From Bradyrhizobium sp. (GTDB lineage Bacteria > Pseudomonadota > Alphaproteobacteria > Rhizobiales > Xanthobacteraceae), in contig NZ_DAHUXJ010000129.1 of assembly GCF_027307225.1 (NCBI RefSeq), positions 1-40,340 of the forward strand: DNA of 40,340 nucleotides, given 5' to 3'. Below, piece by piece: positions 25,413-33,167 of the stretch. The notes below the pieces were generated by a model. That model made no database searches. It had not been told where the DNA came from and worked only from the letters and a program-made list of their open reading frames with translations. Position numbers and translations under genes: made by a program. The stretch's first letter is position 1. Every line of letters starts with the position of its first letter.

Positions 25413-27068
25413 ATGGAAGAAGCCGACGTCATCGTGGTGGGCGCAGGATTGGCCGGTCTCGTCGCCGCGACCGAGATCGCGGCAGCCGGAAAGCGCGTCA
25501 CCGTGGTCGACCAGGAAGGCGAGCAAAGCCTTGGCGGACAAGCGTTCTGGTCGTTCGGCGGGCTTTTCCTGATTGATTCGCCCGAGCAGCGCCGGCTCGG
25601 CATCAGTGACAGTTACGAGCTGGCACACCAGGACTGGATGGGCACGGCCGGTTTCGACCGCGATGAGGATCTCTGGCCGCGGCGCTGGGCCGAGGCCTAT
25701 CTGGCTTTCGCCGCCGGCGAAAAACGAAGCTGGCTGCGCGCCATGGGGCACCGTATTTTTCCGGTGGTCGGCTGGGCCGAGCGTGGCGGCTACGACGCCA
25801 TGGGCCACGGCAATTCGGTGCCGCGGTTCCACGTCACCTGGGGCACCGGACCCGGCATCGTCGAACCGTTCGAGCGGGCTGCCCGGAGTGCGGAAAAAGC
25901 CGGGCGGCTGACGTTCAAATTCCGCCACCGTGTCAATGGGCTGACGATCACCAATGGCGCCGTCGAGGGCGTCCGCGGCGCGATCCTCGAAGGCGATCCG
26001 GTGGCGCGCGGCCAAAGCAGTTCGCGCAAGGTCATCGGCGAATTCACCCAGCGCGCGCAGGCCGTGATCGTCGCTTCCGGCGGCATCGGCGGCAACCACG
26101 ATCTGGTGCGGCAGAACTGGCCTGCGCGGCTTGGACCCGTGCCCGCCAACATGATCTCCGGCGTGCCCGAACATGTCGACGGCCGCATGATCGGCCTCAC
26201 CGAGGAAGCCGGCGCGCGGCTGATCAACCGCGATCGCATGTGGCATTATGTCGAGGGCATAAGAAACTGGTCGCCGATCTGGCCACGCCACGGCATCCGC
26301 ATTCTGCCCGGACCCTCGTCGATGTGGTTCGACGCGACCGGCAAGCGGCTGCCCTCGCCGCTCTTCCCCGGGTCCGACACGCTCGGCCAGCTCGAATACA
26401 TCCTTTCGACCGGCCACGACTATTCATGGTTCGTGCTGACCCAGAGCATCATCAAGAAGGAATTTGCGCTCTCGGGCTCCGAACAGAATCCCGATCTCAC
26501 CGGCAAGAGCTGGCTGATGACCGCGCGCCGCGCCACCAACAAGGGTGCGCCAGCGCCGGTCGAGGCCTTCAAGAAACACGGCGCGGACTTCATCGTGCGC
26601 GATAATCTCGCCGACCTCGTCAGCGCGATGAATGCGCTTGCCGGCAACGACCTTCTGAAGCTGGAATCGATCCAGGCCCAGATCGAGGCTCGCGACCGCG
26701 AAATCGGCAACGCCTATGCCAAGGACACGCAGATCATCAACATCCACAACGCGCGCCGCTATATCGGCGACCGCCTGATCCGCACCGCGCCGTTGCACCG
26801 GATTCTCGATCCCGCCCATGGCCCGCTGATCGCGGTGAAGCTCAACATCCTGACGCGCAAGACGCTCGGCGGCTTCGAGACCGATCTCGATTCCCGCGTG
26901 TTCGGCCGGGACGGCAAGATCATGCCCGGGCTCTATGCGGCTGGCGAAGCGTCTGGCTTCGGCGGCGGCGGCATGCACGGCTATCGCGCGCTCGAAGGCA
27001 CGTTCCTCGGCGGCTGCCTGTTCTCGGGCCGCTGTGCGGGGCGCGCGGCGGCGAAGGCCGTCTCGTAG
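25413..27068 (+). CDS. FAD-binding dehydrogenase (fumarate reductase/KstD-like flavoprotein)
   Basis: 551 residues. An N-terminal FAD loop, VVGAGLAGLVAATEIA (about 8-23), and VDQEG bind the cofactor; the second FAD segment near the end reads MPGLYAAGEASGFGGGGMHG followed by LGGCLFSGR. The middle substrate domain resembles 3-ketosteroid dehydrogenase and fumarate reductase flavoproteins, acting on C-C single bonds next to a carbonyl. The substrate is not predictable. GGGGAAA precedes the ATG by a few bases. A RidA gene follows after 100 bp on the same strand. Confidence 0.88.
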   Translation: MEEADVIVVGAGLAGLVAATEIAAAGKRVTVVDQEGEQSLGGQAFWSFGGLFLIDSPEQRRLGISDSYELAHQDWMGTAGFDRDEDLWPRRWAEAYLAFAAGEKRSWLRAMGHRIFPVVGWAERGGYDAMGHGNSVPRFHVTWGTGPGIVEPFERAARSAEKAGRLTFKFRHRVNGLTITNGAVEGVRGAILEGDPVARGQSSSRKVIGEFTQRAQAVIVASGGIGGNHDLVRQNWPARLGPVPANMISGVPEHVDGRMIGLTEEAGARLINRDRMWHYVEGIRNWSPIWPRHGIRILPGPSSMWFDATGKRLPSPLFPGSDTLGQLEYILSTGHDYSWFVLTQSIIKKEFALSGSEQNPDLTGKSWLMTARRATNKGAPAPVEAFKKHGADFIVRDNLADLVSAMNALAGNDLLKLESIQAQIEARDREIGNAYAKDTQIINIHNARRYIGDRLIRTAPLHRILDPAHGPLIAVKLNILTRKTLGGFETDLDSRVFGRDGKIMPGLYAAGEASGFGGGGMHGYRALEGTFLGGCLFSGRCAGRAAAKAVS

Positions 27069-27168
27069 AAGGCTGTTTTGTGAAAATCAGAACCATGGTC
27101 TGCGCGGTACGCAGTAGCGCACCGCACGGCGGCAGGCTAAGTGGCAGCACCATTCAAGGGAGATCCAA

Positions 27169-27519
27169 ATGACCATTCAACGTTTCGATACCGGACCGCG
27201 CATGAGCCAGGTCGTCGTCCATGGCAACACCGTCTATCTCGCCGGTGTCGTCGCCAACACGACCAAGGGCGAAAACATCACCAAGCAGACCCAGGAGATC
27301 CTGTCGATTATCGACGGTCACCTCAAGAAGGCCGGCACGGACAAATCGAAGCTGTTGTCAGCGAACATCTACATCACCGACATGAAGAATTTTGCCGAGA
27401 TGAACGCGGCATGGGACGCCTGGGTCTCGCCGGGCAACACGCCCGCTCGCGCCACGGTCGAGGCCAGGCTTGCCGCGCCCCAGTATCTCGTCGAGATCAT
27501 GGTAACGGCGGCGAAGTAG
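27169..27519 (+). CDS. RidA family protein
   Basis: 116 residues with the RidA/YjgF core: GNTVYLAGVVA, the TKQTQEIL helix, LLSANIYITDMKNFAEMN and the C-terminal TVEARLAAPQYLVEI. The arginine of the canonical P-x-R-x(n)-V site is present in ARATVEARL. RidA enzymes hydrolyse reactive enamine/imine intermediates; this one may serve the upstream flavoprotein pathway (inference). AAGGGAGATCCAA precedes the ATG. A REP-like palindrome lies 14 bp past the stop. Confidence 0.92.
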   Translation: MTIQRFDTGPRMSQVVVHGNTVYLAGVVANTTKGENITKQTQEILSIIDGHLKKAGTDKSKLLSANIYITDMKNFAEMNAAWDAWVSPGNTPARATVEARLAAPQYLVEIMVTAAK

Positions 27520-27533
27520 GTGGTTCTATAGAC

Positions 27534-27611
27534 GTCATTCCGGGGCGCACGAAGTGCGAACCCGGAATCTCGAGATTCCGGGCTTGGCCCTTCGGACCAT
27601 CCCGGAATGAC
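27534..27611. repeat. REP-like palindrome between convergent genes
   Basis: Same family as 22406-22506: ends GTCATTCCGGG and CCCGGAATGAC, with an inner GGAATCTCGAGATTCC palindrome. It sits between the RidA stop and the Rieske oxygenase stop, where it could act as a two-way transcript end. Confidence 0.85.
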
Positions 27612-27623
27612 AACGCCGTCAGC

Positions 27624-28688
27624 TCACGCGGCCTTGGCGGCGTTCTTTTCCGCCTCGATCTTTCGCGCAAACAGCCAGCGGAAATAGGTCAGCGGCGCAT
27701 CGGCCCCGATGGCGAGAAGCTGGTAGTTGGGATCGGCGTCGAACACTTTCTGCTGCGCCTCGATGATGTCCTTGTCCTCGTTGAAACCTTCTTCGAGCGA
27801 GTGTCGCAGCGACAACGCAATGTTCGGATTGTCGATGTCGAAGTCATGCAGGTAATTCCAGAAGAAATGCGTCGAGCTGCGCGTTTCCGGCGTCATGAAC
27901 TGGGCATTGCGGTATTGCCGCGTGCCGGGAACGGCAACGCCCTTGTCGACGCCGCCGCCTGCCGGGGCAAACGTCGTGTCGAGCGTGAAGATGCCGGGAA
28001 TGATCATGCGGCCGATGTTGCGGCGATCGATCTTGTCGGTTTTGTTTGCAATGACCTTCTTGTGATAGGGCGGCGGCTCGGCACCCATGTGCCAGCGCTC
28101 GACCTTAAAACCGTCGTCCAGTTTCTCGATCGCAACCGGCTTGGTCTTGTAAGCATATTCCTCGGAGCCGCCGAGCGTATTGGTGTGCACGAAGGCGAGA
28201 TGGGCGAAGTCGCTGAGGTTGTCGACGATCAGAAGCCAGTTGGCCTTGTAGTGCATGTAGCCGGGCAGGCCGCGCCACTTGGGATCCTCAAGCGGGGGAT
28301 AATCGAGGATCAGCTTCGGGTCGGCCTTCTCGGGATCGCCGGTCCAGATGAAAACCAGATTGTAGCGTTCGACGACCGGATAGCTGCGCACGCCGAGCTT
28401 CGCCGGGATGCTGTCTTGACCGGGAATCTGGATGCATTTGCCGTCGGAGGCGAACTTCATGCCGTGATACATGCAGCGAATATCGTCGCCTTCGATGCGT
28501 CCCATCGACAGCGGCGCCGCGCGATGGCAGCAGCGGTCGTCCAACGCAACGACTTTGCCGCTCGCACCGCGATAAAGCACGATCGGCCGTTCCAGAATGG
28601 TGCGCGCCAGCTTCTTGCCGTCGATCAGTTCGTGATTCCACGCCGCGACATACCAGGAATTGTTGAGAAAAATTCCATCGTCGTTCAT
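27624..28688 (-). CDS. Rieske non-heme iron oxygenase, alpha subunit (vanillate demethylase-like)
   Basis: 354 residues. The Rieske [2Fe-2S] ligands are C53-x-H55 and C72-x2-H75 (RCCHRAAPLS and RCMYHG). The mononuclear iron site lies in NLSDFAHLAFVH (D159, H162, H167). The family oxidatively demethylates or hydroxylates aromatic rings and needs a reductase partner, none of which is encoded nearby. The C-terminal half (RRNIGRMIIPGIFTLD) resembles the VanA group. It is divergent from a LysR gene with strong inverted repeats between them, suggesting substrate-induced control. Confidence 0.9.
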   Translation of the reverse strand: MNDDGIFLNNSWYVAAWNHELIDGKKLARTILERPIVLYRGASGKVVALDDRCCHRAAPLSMGRIEGDDIRCMYHGMKFASDGKCIQIPGQDSIPAKLGVRSYPVVERYNLVFIWTGDPEKADPKLILDYPPLEDPKWRGLPGYMHYKANWLLIVDNLSDFAHLAFVHTNTLGGSEEYAYKTKPVAIEKLDDGFKVERWHMGAEPPPYHKKVIANKTDKIDRRNIGRMIIPGIFTLDTTFAPAGGGVDKGVAVPGTRQYRNAQFMTPETRSSTHFFWNYLHDFDIDNPNIALSLRHSLEEGFNEDKDIIEAQQKVFDADPNYQLLAIGADAPLTYFRWLFARKIEAEKNAAKAA

Positions 28689-28755
28689 GTCACCCTCCCG
28701 GTTGGACTTTTTCTAATTCTTAGGTCAACAGCCCCGACCGGAGAATGGGATTTGT

Positions 28756-28783
28756 CTGGACACACTGTCCAGCTGGATGGACA
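28756..28783. promoter_or_regulatory. Overlapping inverted repeats, probable LysR operator
   Basis: CTGGACA-N3-TGTCCAG (28756-28772) overlaps TGTCCA-N6-TGGACA (28766-28783); both are perfect. Three TGTCCA/TGGACA half-sites thus sit in the 129-bp region between the divergent Rieske oxygenase and LysR genes, 35 bp from the LysR start. Binding by that LysR protein is inferred. Confidence 0.65.
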
Positions 28784-28817
28784 ATCGCGCGCAGGGGCGG
28801 ATTCCCGGACACCGATA

Positions 28818-29735
28818 ATGGATTGGCGCGACTGGGAGCTGTTTTGTGAGGTGGTCGAGCATGGCGGCTTCAGCGCCGCCACCCGCGCGCTCGGTCATCC
28901 CAAATCCAGCCTGAGCGCCGCCGTGCAGCGGCTGGAAGGACATCTCGGCTTACGGCTGATCGAGCGCACGACGCGGCATCTGCGGCTGACGGATGCAGGC
29001 ACCACGATCTACCGGCGGATCAAGCCATTGTTCGGCGCATTGCACGACACCCGGAGCGAGGCGCTGGCGATGAGCGGCGCCGTTGCCGGGACACTGCGCA
29101 TCAAATCGCCATACGAGTTCGGCGCCCACCACGCCGGACCCGTCGCTTGCGAATTGATGGAGCGCTATCCGGATCTCACGATCCGGATCGACGTCGAACA
29201 TGAGATCATCAATCCGATCGCCGAGAACTACGATATCGTTTTTGCGATGCTGGAGGCGCCGTTGCCCTCCGCGGACATCGTCATCCGCAGGGTGTTCACG
29301 CTCGAGCGCGGACTGTTCGCCGCGCCGTCGCTGCTGGAACGCGTTGGCGAACCACGGACCATACAAGATCTCGGTCAACTGCCATTGCTCGCCGGCCCCG
29401 GCGATACCGCCTGGACGATCACGCCGCCGGGCGAGGAGGCCGAACACCTTGCCGTGGAGAGAGCGAAACTGGTGAGTTCGAATGCCCACATCAGGCTTCA
29501 GGCGGCGCTGGCCGGTCTGGGCGTGGTGCGGGTGACGTCTAGTTTCACCCGCGCCGCCGTCGATGCCGGCTTGCTCACGCCCCTGCTGGCTGACCACCTC
29601 TGCGAGCCCCTCAGCGTGCATGCCCTGCTGCCCACACGCCAATTCGTTCCAGCCAAGGTCCGCTGCTTCCTCGATGCCCTGGAAACCCATGCTCATGGCG
29701 GCGCCGCGATGGCGGCCGAACCGCTGCCCGGTTAA
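28818..29735 (+). CDS. LysR-family transcriptional regulator
   Basis: 305 residues. The N-terminal helix-turn-helix (MDWRDWELFCEVVEHGGFSAATRALGHP, in part, then KSSLSAAVQRLEGHLG) is of the subgroup with a polar start often seen in redox or aromatic regulators. The effector domain spans about 90-290. The ATG at 28818 gives the family-typical start; a longer open frame upstream is chance. It likely controls the divergent Rieske oxygenase gene. Confidence 0.9.
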   Translation: MDWRDWELFCEVVEHGGFSAATRALGHPKSSLSAAVQRLEGHLGLRLIERTTRHLRLTDAGTTIYRRIKPLFGALHDTRSEALAMSGAVAGTLRIKSPYEFGAHHAGPVACELMERYPDLTIRIDVEHEIINPIAENYDIVFAMLEAPLPSADIVIRRVFTLERGLFAAPSLLERVGEPRTIQDLGQLPLLAGPGDTAWTITPPGEEAEHLAVERAKLVSSNAHIRLQAALAGLGVVRVTSSFTRAAVDAGLLTPLLADHLCEPLSVHALLPTRQFVPAKVRCFLDALETHAHGGAAMAAEPLPG

Positions 29736-29757
29736 CCAATTTGGCTTACGAATCTGG

Positions 29758-29785
29758 GGAACCTTTGACCCCTTGGGGCATCCAA
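29758..29785 (+). promoter_or_regulatory. ECF-type promoter of the sigma factor gene
   Basis: GGAACCTTT (from 29758) is followed, 21 bases from its first base, by CATCCAA (29779-29785). The same two boxes with identical spacing precede the DUF4142 gene at 30529-30556. A GGAAC -35 element is typical of ECF sigma factors, so the encoded factor probably drives its own gene. Confidence 0.7.
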
Positions 29786-29822
29786 TGCTTGCTATCCTGC
29801 CAGATTGAAGGGTGAGACCGTC

Positions 29823-30506
29823 ATGCAAGGGGCCCCTGCACCGAAAACCGCACCGGTTGGCGACACCGACCTCGTCGCCCGTGCCCGCGCCCGCGACGAG
29901 ACCGCCATCCGCAGCATCATTCAGGCGAATAATCGCCGGCTGTATCGCCTGGCCCGCGGCATCCTGCGCAACGACAGCGAGGCCGAGGACGTCGTCCAGG
30001 AGACTTACGTCCGCGCCTTCACCCATCTCGACAGTTTTCGCGGCGATTCAAGCCTTGCTACCTGGCTGTCGCGCATCGCGATGAACGAGGCGTTGGGCCG
30101 GCTGCGCAGCCAGCGTCCCGGCGTCGAATGGACATCGCTGCCGCAAGGAACGATCGAGGCCCAGATCATCCAGTTTCCCCTCGCAGCTCAGACCGATCCG
30201 GAAAAGACCATGGCTCAACGCGAAATCCAGAATGTCGTCGAGCATGCGATCGACGAACTTCCCGAGCCGTTCCGCCTGGTCTTCATCACCCGCGTCGTCG
30301 AAGGCATGAACGTCGAGGAAACCGCCGAAATTCTCGACCTGAAGCCGGAGACCGTGAAGACGCGACTGCATCGCGCCCGCGCCCTGCTGCGCGAGAACGT
30401 CGAACGCAAGATCGGGCCTGTGGTCATGGAAGCGTTTCCGTTTGCCGGCCGGCGCTGCGAACGGCTGACCGACGCCGTGTTGAAGCGGCTGGGCTTCCAA
30501 GCCTAG
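29823..30506 (+). CDS. ECF RNA polymerase sigma factor
   Basis: 227 residues. Sigma region 2 (about 30-100; RNDSEAEDVVQETYVRAF and ATWLSRIAMNEAL) and region 4 (about 145-205; EETAEILDLKPETVKTRLHRARALL) are both complete. ATG 29823 is preceded by AAGGGTGAG at good distance; a TTG at 29805 is too early. No anti-sigma gene with a zinc motif is adjacent. The next genes encode a secreted DUF4142 protein and a cupredoxin. Shared boxes upstream of this gene and the DUF4142 gene indicate autoregulation. Confidence 0.93.
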   Translation: MQGAPAPKTAPVGDTDLVARARARDETAIRSIIQANNRRLYRLARGILRNDSEAEDVVQETYVRAFTHLDSFRGDSSLATWLSRIAMNEALGRLRSQRPGVEWTSLPQGTIEAQIIQFPLAAQTDPEKTMAQREIQNVVEHAIDELPEPFRLVFITRVVEGMNVEETAEILDLKPETVKTRLHRARALLRENVERKIGPVVMEAFPFAGRRCERLTDAVLKRLGFQA

Positions 30507-30528
30507 ATTTTGCAAGCGTAGTTTTACC

Positions 30529-30556
30529 GGAACCTTTTCAAGATCGCTCCATCCAA
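30529..30556 (+). promoter_or_regulatory. ECF-type promoter of the DUF4142-cupredoxin operon
   Basis: GGAACCTTTT (from 30529) and CATCCAA (30550-30556) reproduce the boxes before the sigma gene with the same 21-base phase. It lies 58 bp upstream of the DUF4142 start, so that factor is the likely user. Confidence 0.7.
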
Positions 30557-30613
30557 CTCCTGTGCAATCAAAATGCCGGCGGCTCAAGCCCCGGCTTACA
30601 GGAGTGTCAAACC

Positions 30614-31135
30614 ATGTTCATCCGATTGAGCGCGGCCGTGGCCGCGTTGAGCCTCGTGACCGGCGCCGCTCTGGCGCAGGGCGCCAAGCCGACCGATCCG
30701 CAGATCGCGCATATTGCCTATACCGCAGGCGTCATCGACATCGCCGCGGCCAAGCAGGCGCTGGCGAAAACCCACAACAAGGACGTCAAGACTTTCGCGG
30801 AAGACATGGTGCGCGACCATGAAGCCGTGAACAAGCAGGCGCTCGACCTCGTCAAGAAGCTCAAGGTCACGCCGGAAGACAACGACACCAGCAAGACGCT
30901 TTCGAAGAATGCCGCCGCCAAGCTCGCTGAACTCTCAAAGCTCAACGGCGCCGCCTTCGACAAGGCCTATGTCGACAACGAAGTCGCCTATCACAAGGCC
31001 GTCGACAGCGCGCTCGAGACCACGCTGATTCCCGACGCCAGCAACGCCGAACTGAAGAGCCTGTTGCAGACGGGGTTGAAGATCTTCCAGGGCCATGAGC
31101 AGCACGCCGAACACGTCGCGTCGATGTTGAAGTAA
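30614..31135 (+). CDS. DUF4142 periplasmic protein
   Basis: 173 residues. Residues 1-22 form a signal peptide ending ALAQG. The remainder is an all-helical DUF4142 (ferritin-like) domain with KTFAEDMVRDHEAVNKQ, AYVDNEVAYHKAVD and a final FQGHEQHAEHVASML; the regularly placed His/Glu residues could bind metal. AGGAG lies nine bases before the ATG. It is followed after 11 bp by the cupredoxin gene, forming a sigma-controlled envelope stress or metal operon (inference). Confidence 0.9.
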   Translation: MFIRLSAAVAALSLVTGAALAQGAKPTDPQIAHIAYTAGVIDIAAAKQALAKTHNKDVKTFAEDMVRDHEAVNKQALDLVKKLKVTPEDNDTSKTLSKNAAAKLAELSKLNGAAFDKAYVDNEVAYHKAVDSALETTLIPDASNAELKSLLQTGLKIFQGHEQHAEHVASMLK

Positions 31136-31146
31136 GAGAGAAAATC

Positions 31147-31467
31147 ATGCAGCCGAGATGGATCTATTTCGCCATGGTCGCAGGACTTGTGTCGGGAGCA
31201 TCCATCTCGGCGCTGGCTGCCACCGTCCAGATCACGATGGACAAGCTCGAAATCGCGCCGGCGCAAGTTTCGGCGAAGGTCGGCGACACCGTCGAATGGG
31301 TCAACAAGGACCCATTCGCCCACACCGCGACCGCGAAAAACGGCGACTGGGAAGTGATGCTGCCGCCCCATAAAAGCGGCACCCTGGTTTTGAAGAAAGC
31401 CGGCACCTTCGAATATTACTGCCGCTTTCATCCCAACATGAAGGCAGTGCTGACGGTCACGCCGTAA
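31147..31467 (+). CDS. Cupredoxin (plastocyanin/azurin-like) copper protein
   Basis: 106 residues. After a signal peptide (1-25) comes a single cupredoxin domain with type 1 copper ligands H59 (FAHTAT), C92, H95 and M98 (YYCRFHPNMKA). It would carry electrons or bind copper in the periplasm. It sits 11 bp behind the DUF4142 gene under the same putative ECF promoter. The physiological partner is unknown. Confidence 0.92.
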   Translation: MQPRWIYFAMVAGLVSGASISALAATVQITMDKLEIAPAQVSAKVGDTVEWVNKDPFAHTATAKNGDWEVMLPPHKSGTLVLKKAGTFEYYCRFHPNMKAVLTVTP

Positions 31468-31489
31468 CGCGGGACCAGCTCGCCCGGCT

Positions 31490-32191
31490 TCAGGTCGAAC
31501 TGCGAGCCGCAAGCCGGCTCGCGCCAACGATGCGGCCATTCGGAGCCTCGATCACCACGGCGACATCCTGCCCTTCGGGAAAGCGCTCATTGAGGCGCAG
31601 CGCCGCGCCCGACCATTGACCGACGCTGCGGATCGAGCGAACCACATTGGCTTCGGTGAGCGTGCGGCCAGAGTTTTCGCCGCGGCCGATCGCGGTCGTA
31701 TGCTCGTGATCGAAGCCGATCAGCAAGATCCGGCCGCGGCCCGAACCGGCGCCGACCTCGATCGAGACCTGCTCGCCACTTTTGGTCACATTGACCGGAG
31801 CTGCCGTCTGCCCCTGGCGCTTGGCCTTCTCGATCGCAGAGCCAACCTCGCCGCGGTCCGAGCCGACCATTCCGGCGGCGCCATCAACGACGATCTCCGG
31901 CGTATAGGAGCCATCGCCAAAGCGGCGGCCGTACGCGGCCTGCCGATCGGTCGCGGCTTCCATCGAGAACGGATCCTTCCAGCCGAGGCGATCCCAATAG
32001 GTGACATGGAAGGCCAGCGCCAGCACGTCACGCCGGCCTCGCGACAGTTCATTCAAATAGGCATTGGCCGGCGGGCACGACGAGCAGCCCTGCGAGGTGA
32101 AGAGTTCGACGACGACGGGCCGCTCGGCTGCATGAGCCATGATCGGCAGGCCAGCGATCAATCCGAGCGACAGAACAAGGCGCGAGAACAT
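31490..32191 (-). CDS. DUF1223 thioredoxin-like secreted protein
   Basis: 233 residues. The signal peptide (1-22) is followed by VVVELFTSQGCSSCPPANAYL (in part), a thioredoxin-like start with C36-x2-C39, then FHVTYWDRLGWKDPF and SYTPEIVVDGAAGMVG, all typical of DUF1223. Probably a periplasmic thiol-redox protein; activity untested. GGAGGATCACC precedes the ATG. It converges on the cupredoxin gene with a 22-bp gap. Confidence 0.9.
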   Translation of the reverse strand: MFSRLVLSLGLIAGLPIMAHAAERPVVVELFTSQGCSSCPPANAYLNELSRGRRDVLALAFHVTYWDRLGWKDPFSMEAATDRQAAYGRRFGDGSYTPEIVVDGAAGMVGSDRGEVGSAIEKAKRQGQTAAPVNVTKSGEQVSIEVGAGSGRGRILLIGFDHEHTTAIGRGENSGRTLTEANVVRSIRSVGQWSGAALRLNERFPEGQDVAVVIEAPNGRIVGASRLAARSST

Positions 32192-32430
32192 GGTGATCCT
32201 CCGTGGTTCGTTCGCATGCTGTTCGGAAGGAAAACGTGAATTGTTACGCGCGGCGGCACGTCACACGAAATCTTGAGGGATCTGCCAGCAAGGAGCCTTT
32301 GCATCGCAAAACCGGCGATGGCGCATCGGTCATGGCGATCCGCGCCGGACGATAGGCGCTCAGGTCTGGTGCGACCGGGATGAAGGCTGTCGCCTCATTA
32401 AGGTCCTCCCTGCGGCGGAGGCTCTCCTTA

Positions 32431-32679
32431 TCATTGCTGTGGACTGCTGCCGTTTTGAACGCTTGGGGCGGGCTGGGCCGATGGCCTGGTCGGAAGCGCA
32501 GTTGCGCCAGCCCTGTCAACCGAAGCGGCGGTGATCATGTTGATAGCGCCGCCCTGAACCTCATTCTTCGGGCCGAAATCCGTGAAGTACAAGGTGACCG
32601 CTCCGACCACTGCTACGACAGCGGCCACTGTCACGGGCACCATGCGGCTCAGCGCCTTTCTCTGCTGGGGGCGTTCCAC
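32431..32679 (-). CDS. Putative small membrane protein
   Basis: 82 residues if the GTG at 32679 is used, or 70 from the ATG at 32643. One membrane helix (about 14-36, VPVTVAAVVAVVGAVTLYF) precedes a polar Ala/Pro-rich tail. No family recognised and no good ribosome site; it is kept because the composition is protein-like and the helix is well formed. The flanks (32192-32430 and 32680-32766) show no other gene. Confidence 0.45.
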   Translation of the reverse strand: MERPQQRKALSRMVPVTVAAVVAVVGAVTLYFTDFGPKNEVQGGAINMITAASVDRAGATALPTRPSAQPAPSVQNGSSPQQ

Positions 32680-32766
32680 AAGTCAGTCTTTCGGTTTGGT
32701 CGTTGCTAAAGTTACGGGTCTGGAGCGAATAAGTTGCACCGTGGCCGACAGTTTGGAACGACATAA

Positions 32767-32940
32767 CTGATATCGTGGTTCGATAGTTTAGCCGTTCCCG
32801 CGAATGCGGTCGTCGGCAGCTATGACTATACGCTCGCAAGAACGGCCGAAGGATCGAAATTCGGGTCGCACCAGCTATCGCACAACATCGCCGGCGAGCG
32901 CGGACTCAATGTGGGTTCGGGTAGAACTGCGCTGAACTGA
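32767..32940 (+). pseudogene. Possible C-terminal gene fragment beside tRNA-Gly
   Basis: A 57-codon open frame without a start codon follows a TAA. It reads LAVPANAVVGSYDYTLARTA, then a segment with GSHQLSHNIAGERGL, and stops four bases before the tRNA 3' end. Its amino-acid makeup looks like real protein, but I recognise no family. It may be the tail of a decayed gene. Confidence 0.3.
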
Positions 32941-32943
32941 GTC

Positions 32944-33017
32944 TGGAGCGGGCGAAGGGAATCGAACCCTCGTATGCAGCTTGGGAAGCTGCCGTTCTGC
33001 CATTGAACTACGCCCGC
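32944..33017 (-). tRNA. tRNA-Gly (anticodon CCC)
   Basis: On the minus strand the cloverleaf is complete: acceptor GCGGGCG/CGCCCGC, D arm GTTC-AATGGCA-GAAC, anticodon arm GCAGC-TTCCCAA-GCTGC with anticodon CCC, and T arm with GGTTCGATTCC. The 3' CCA is encoded. Its 5' 28 bases are repeated at 35925-35952. The promoter side faces the island; a weak TATACG lies at 33034-33039. Confidence 0.95.
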
Positions 33018-33167
33018 TAAATCAAAAACTTAGCGTATACTTTCCGAAGATTTAGTCGCCTTAATGGTCGCCGCCTCATTCCTTCGGGGCCTCTTCATAG
33101 CTCGCCCTTGCCCCCGGCGGCAAGATCAGCCCAAGTTTAACGGTCAAAAAGGCGCAAGCCACGCAGT

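Noticed and set aside
27141..29735. An 864-codon plus-strand frame ending in a LysR protein
   Set aside because: It runs antisense through the Rieske oxygenase gene. The LysR gene starts at 28818 with a normal family N-terminus.
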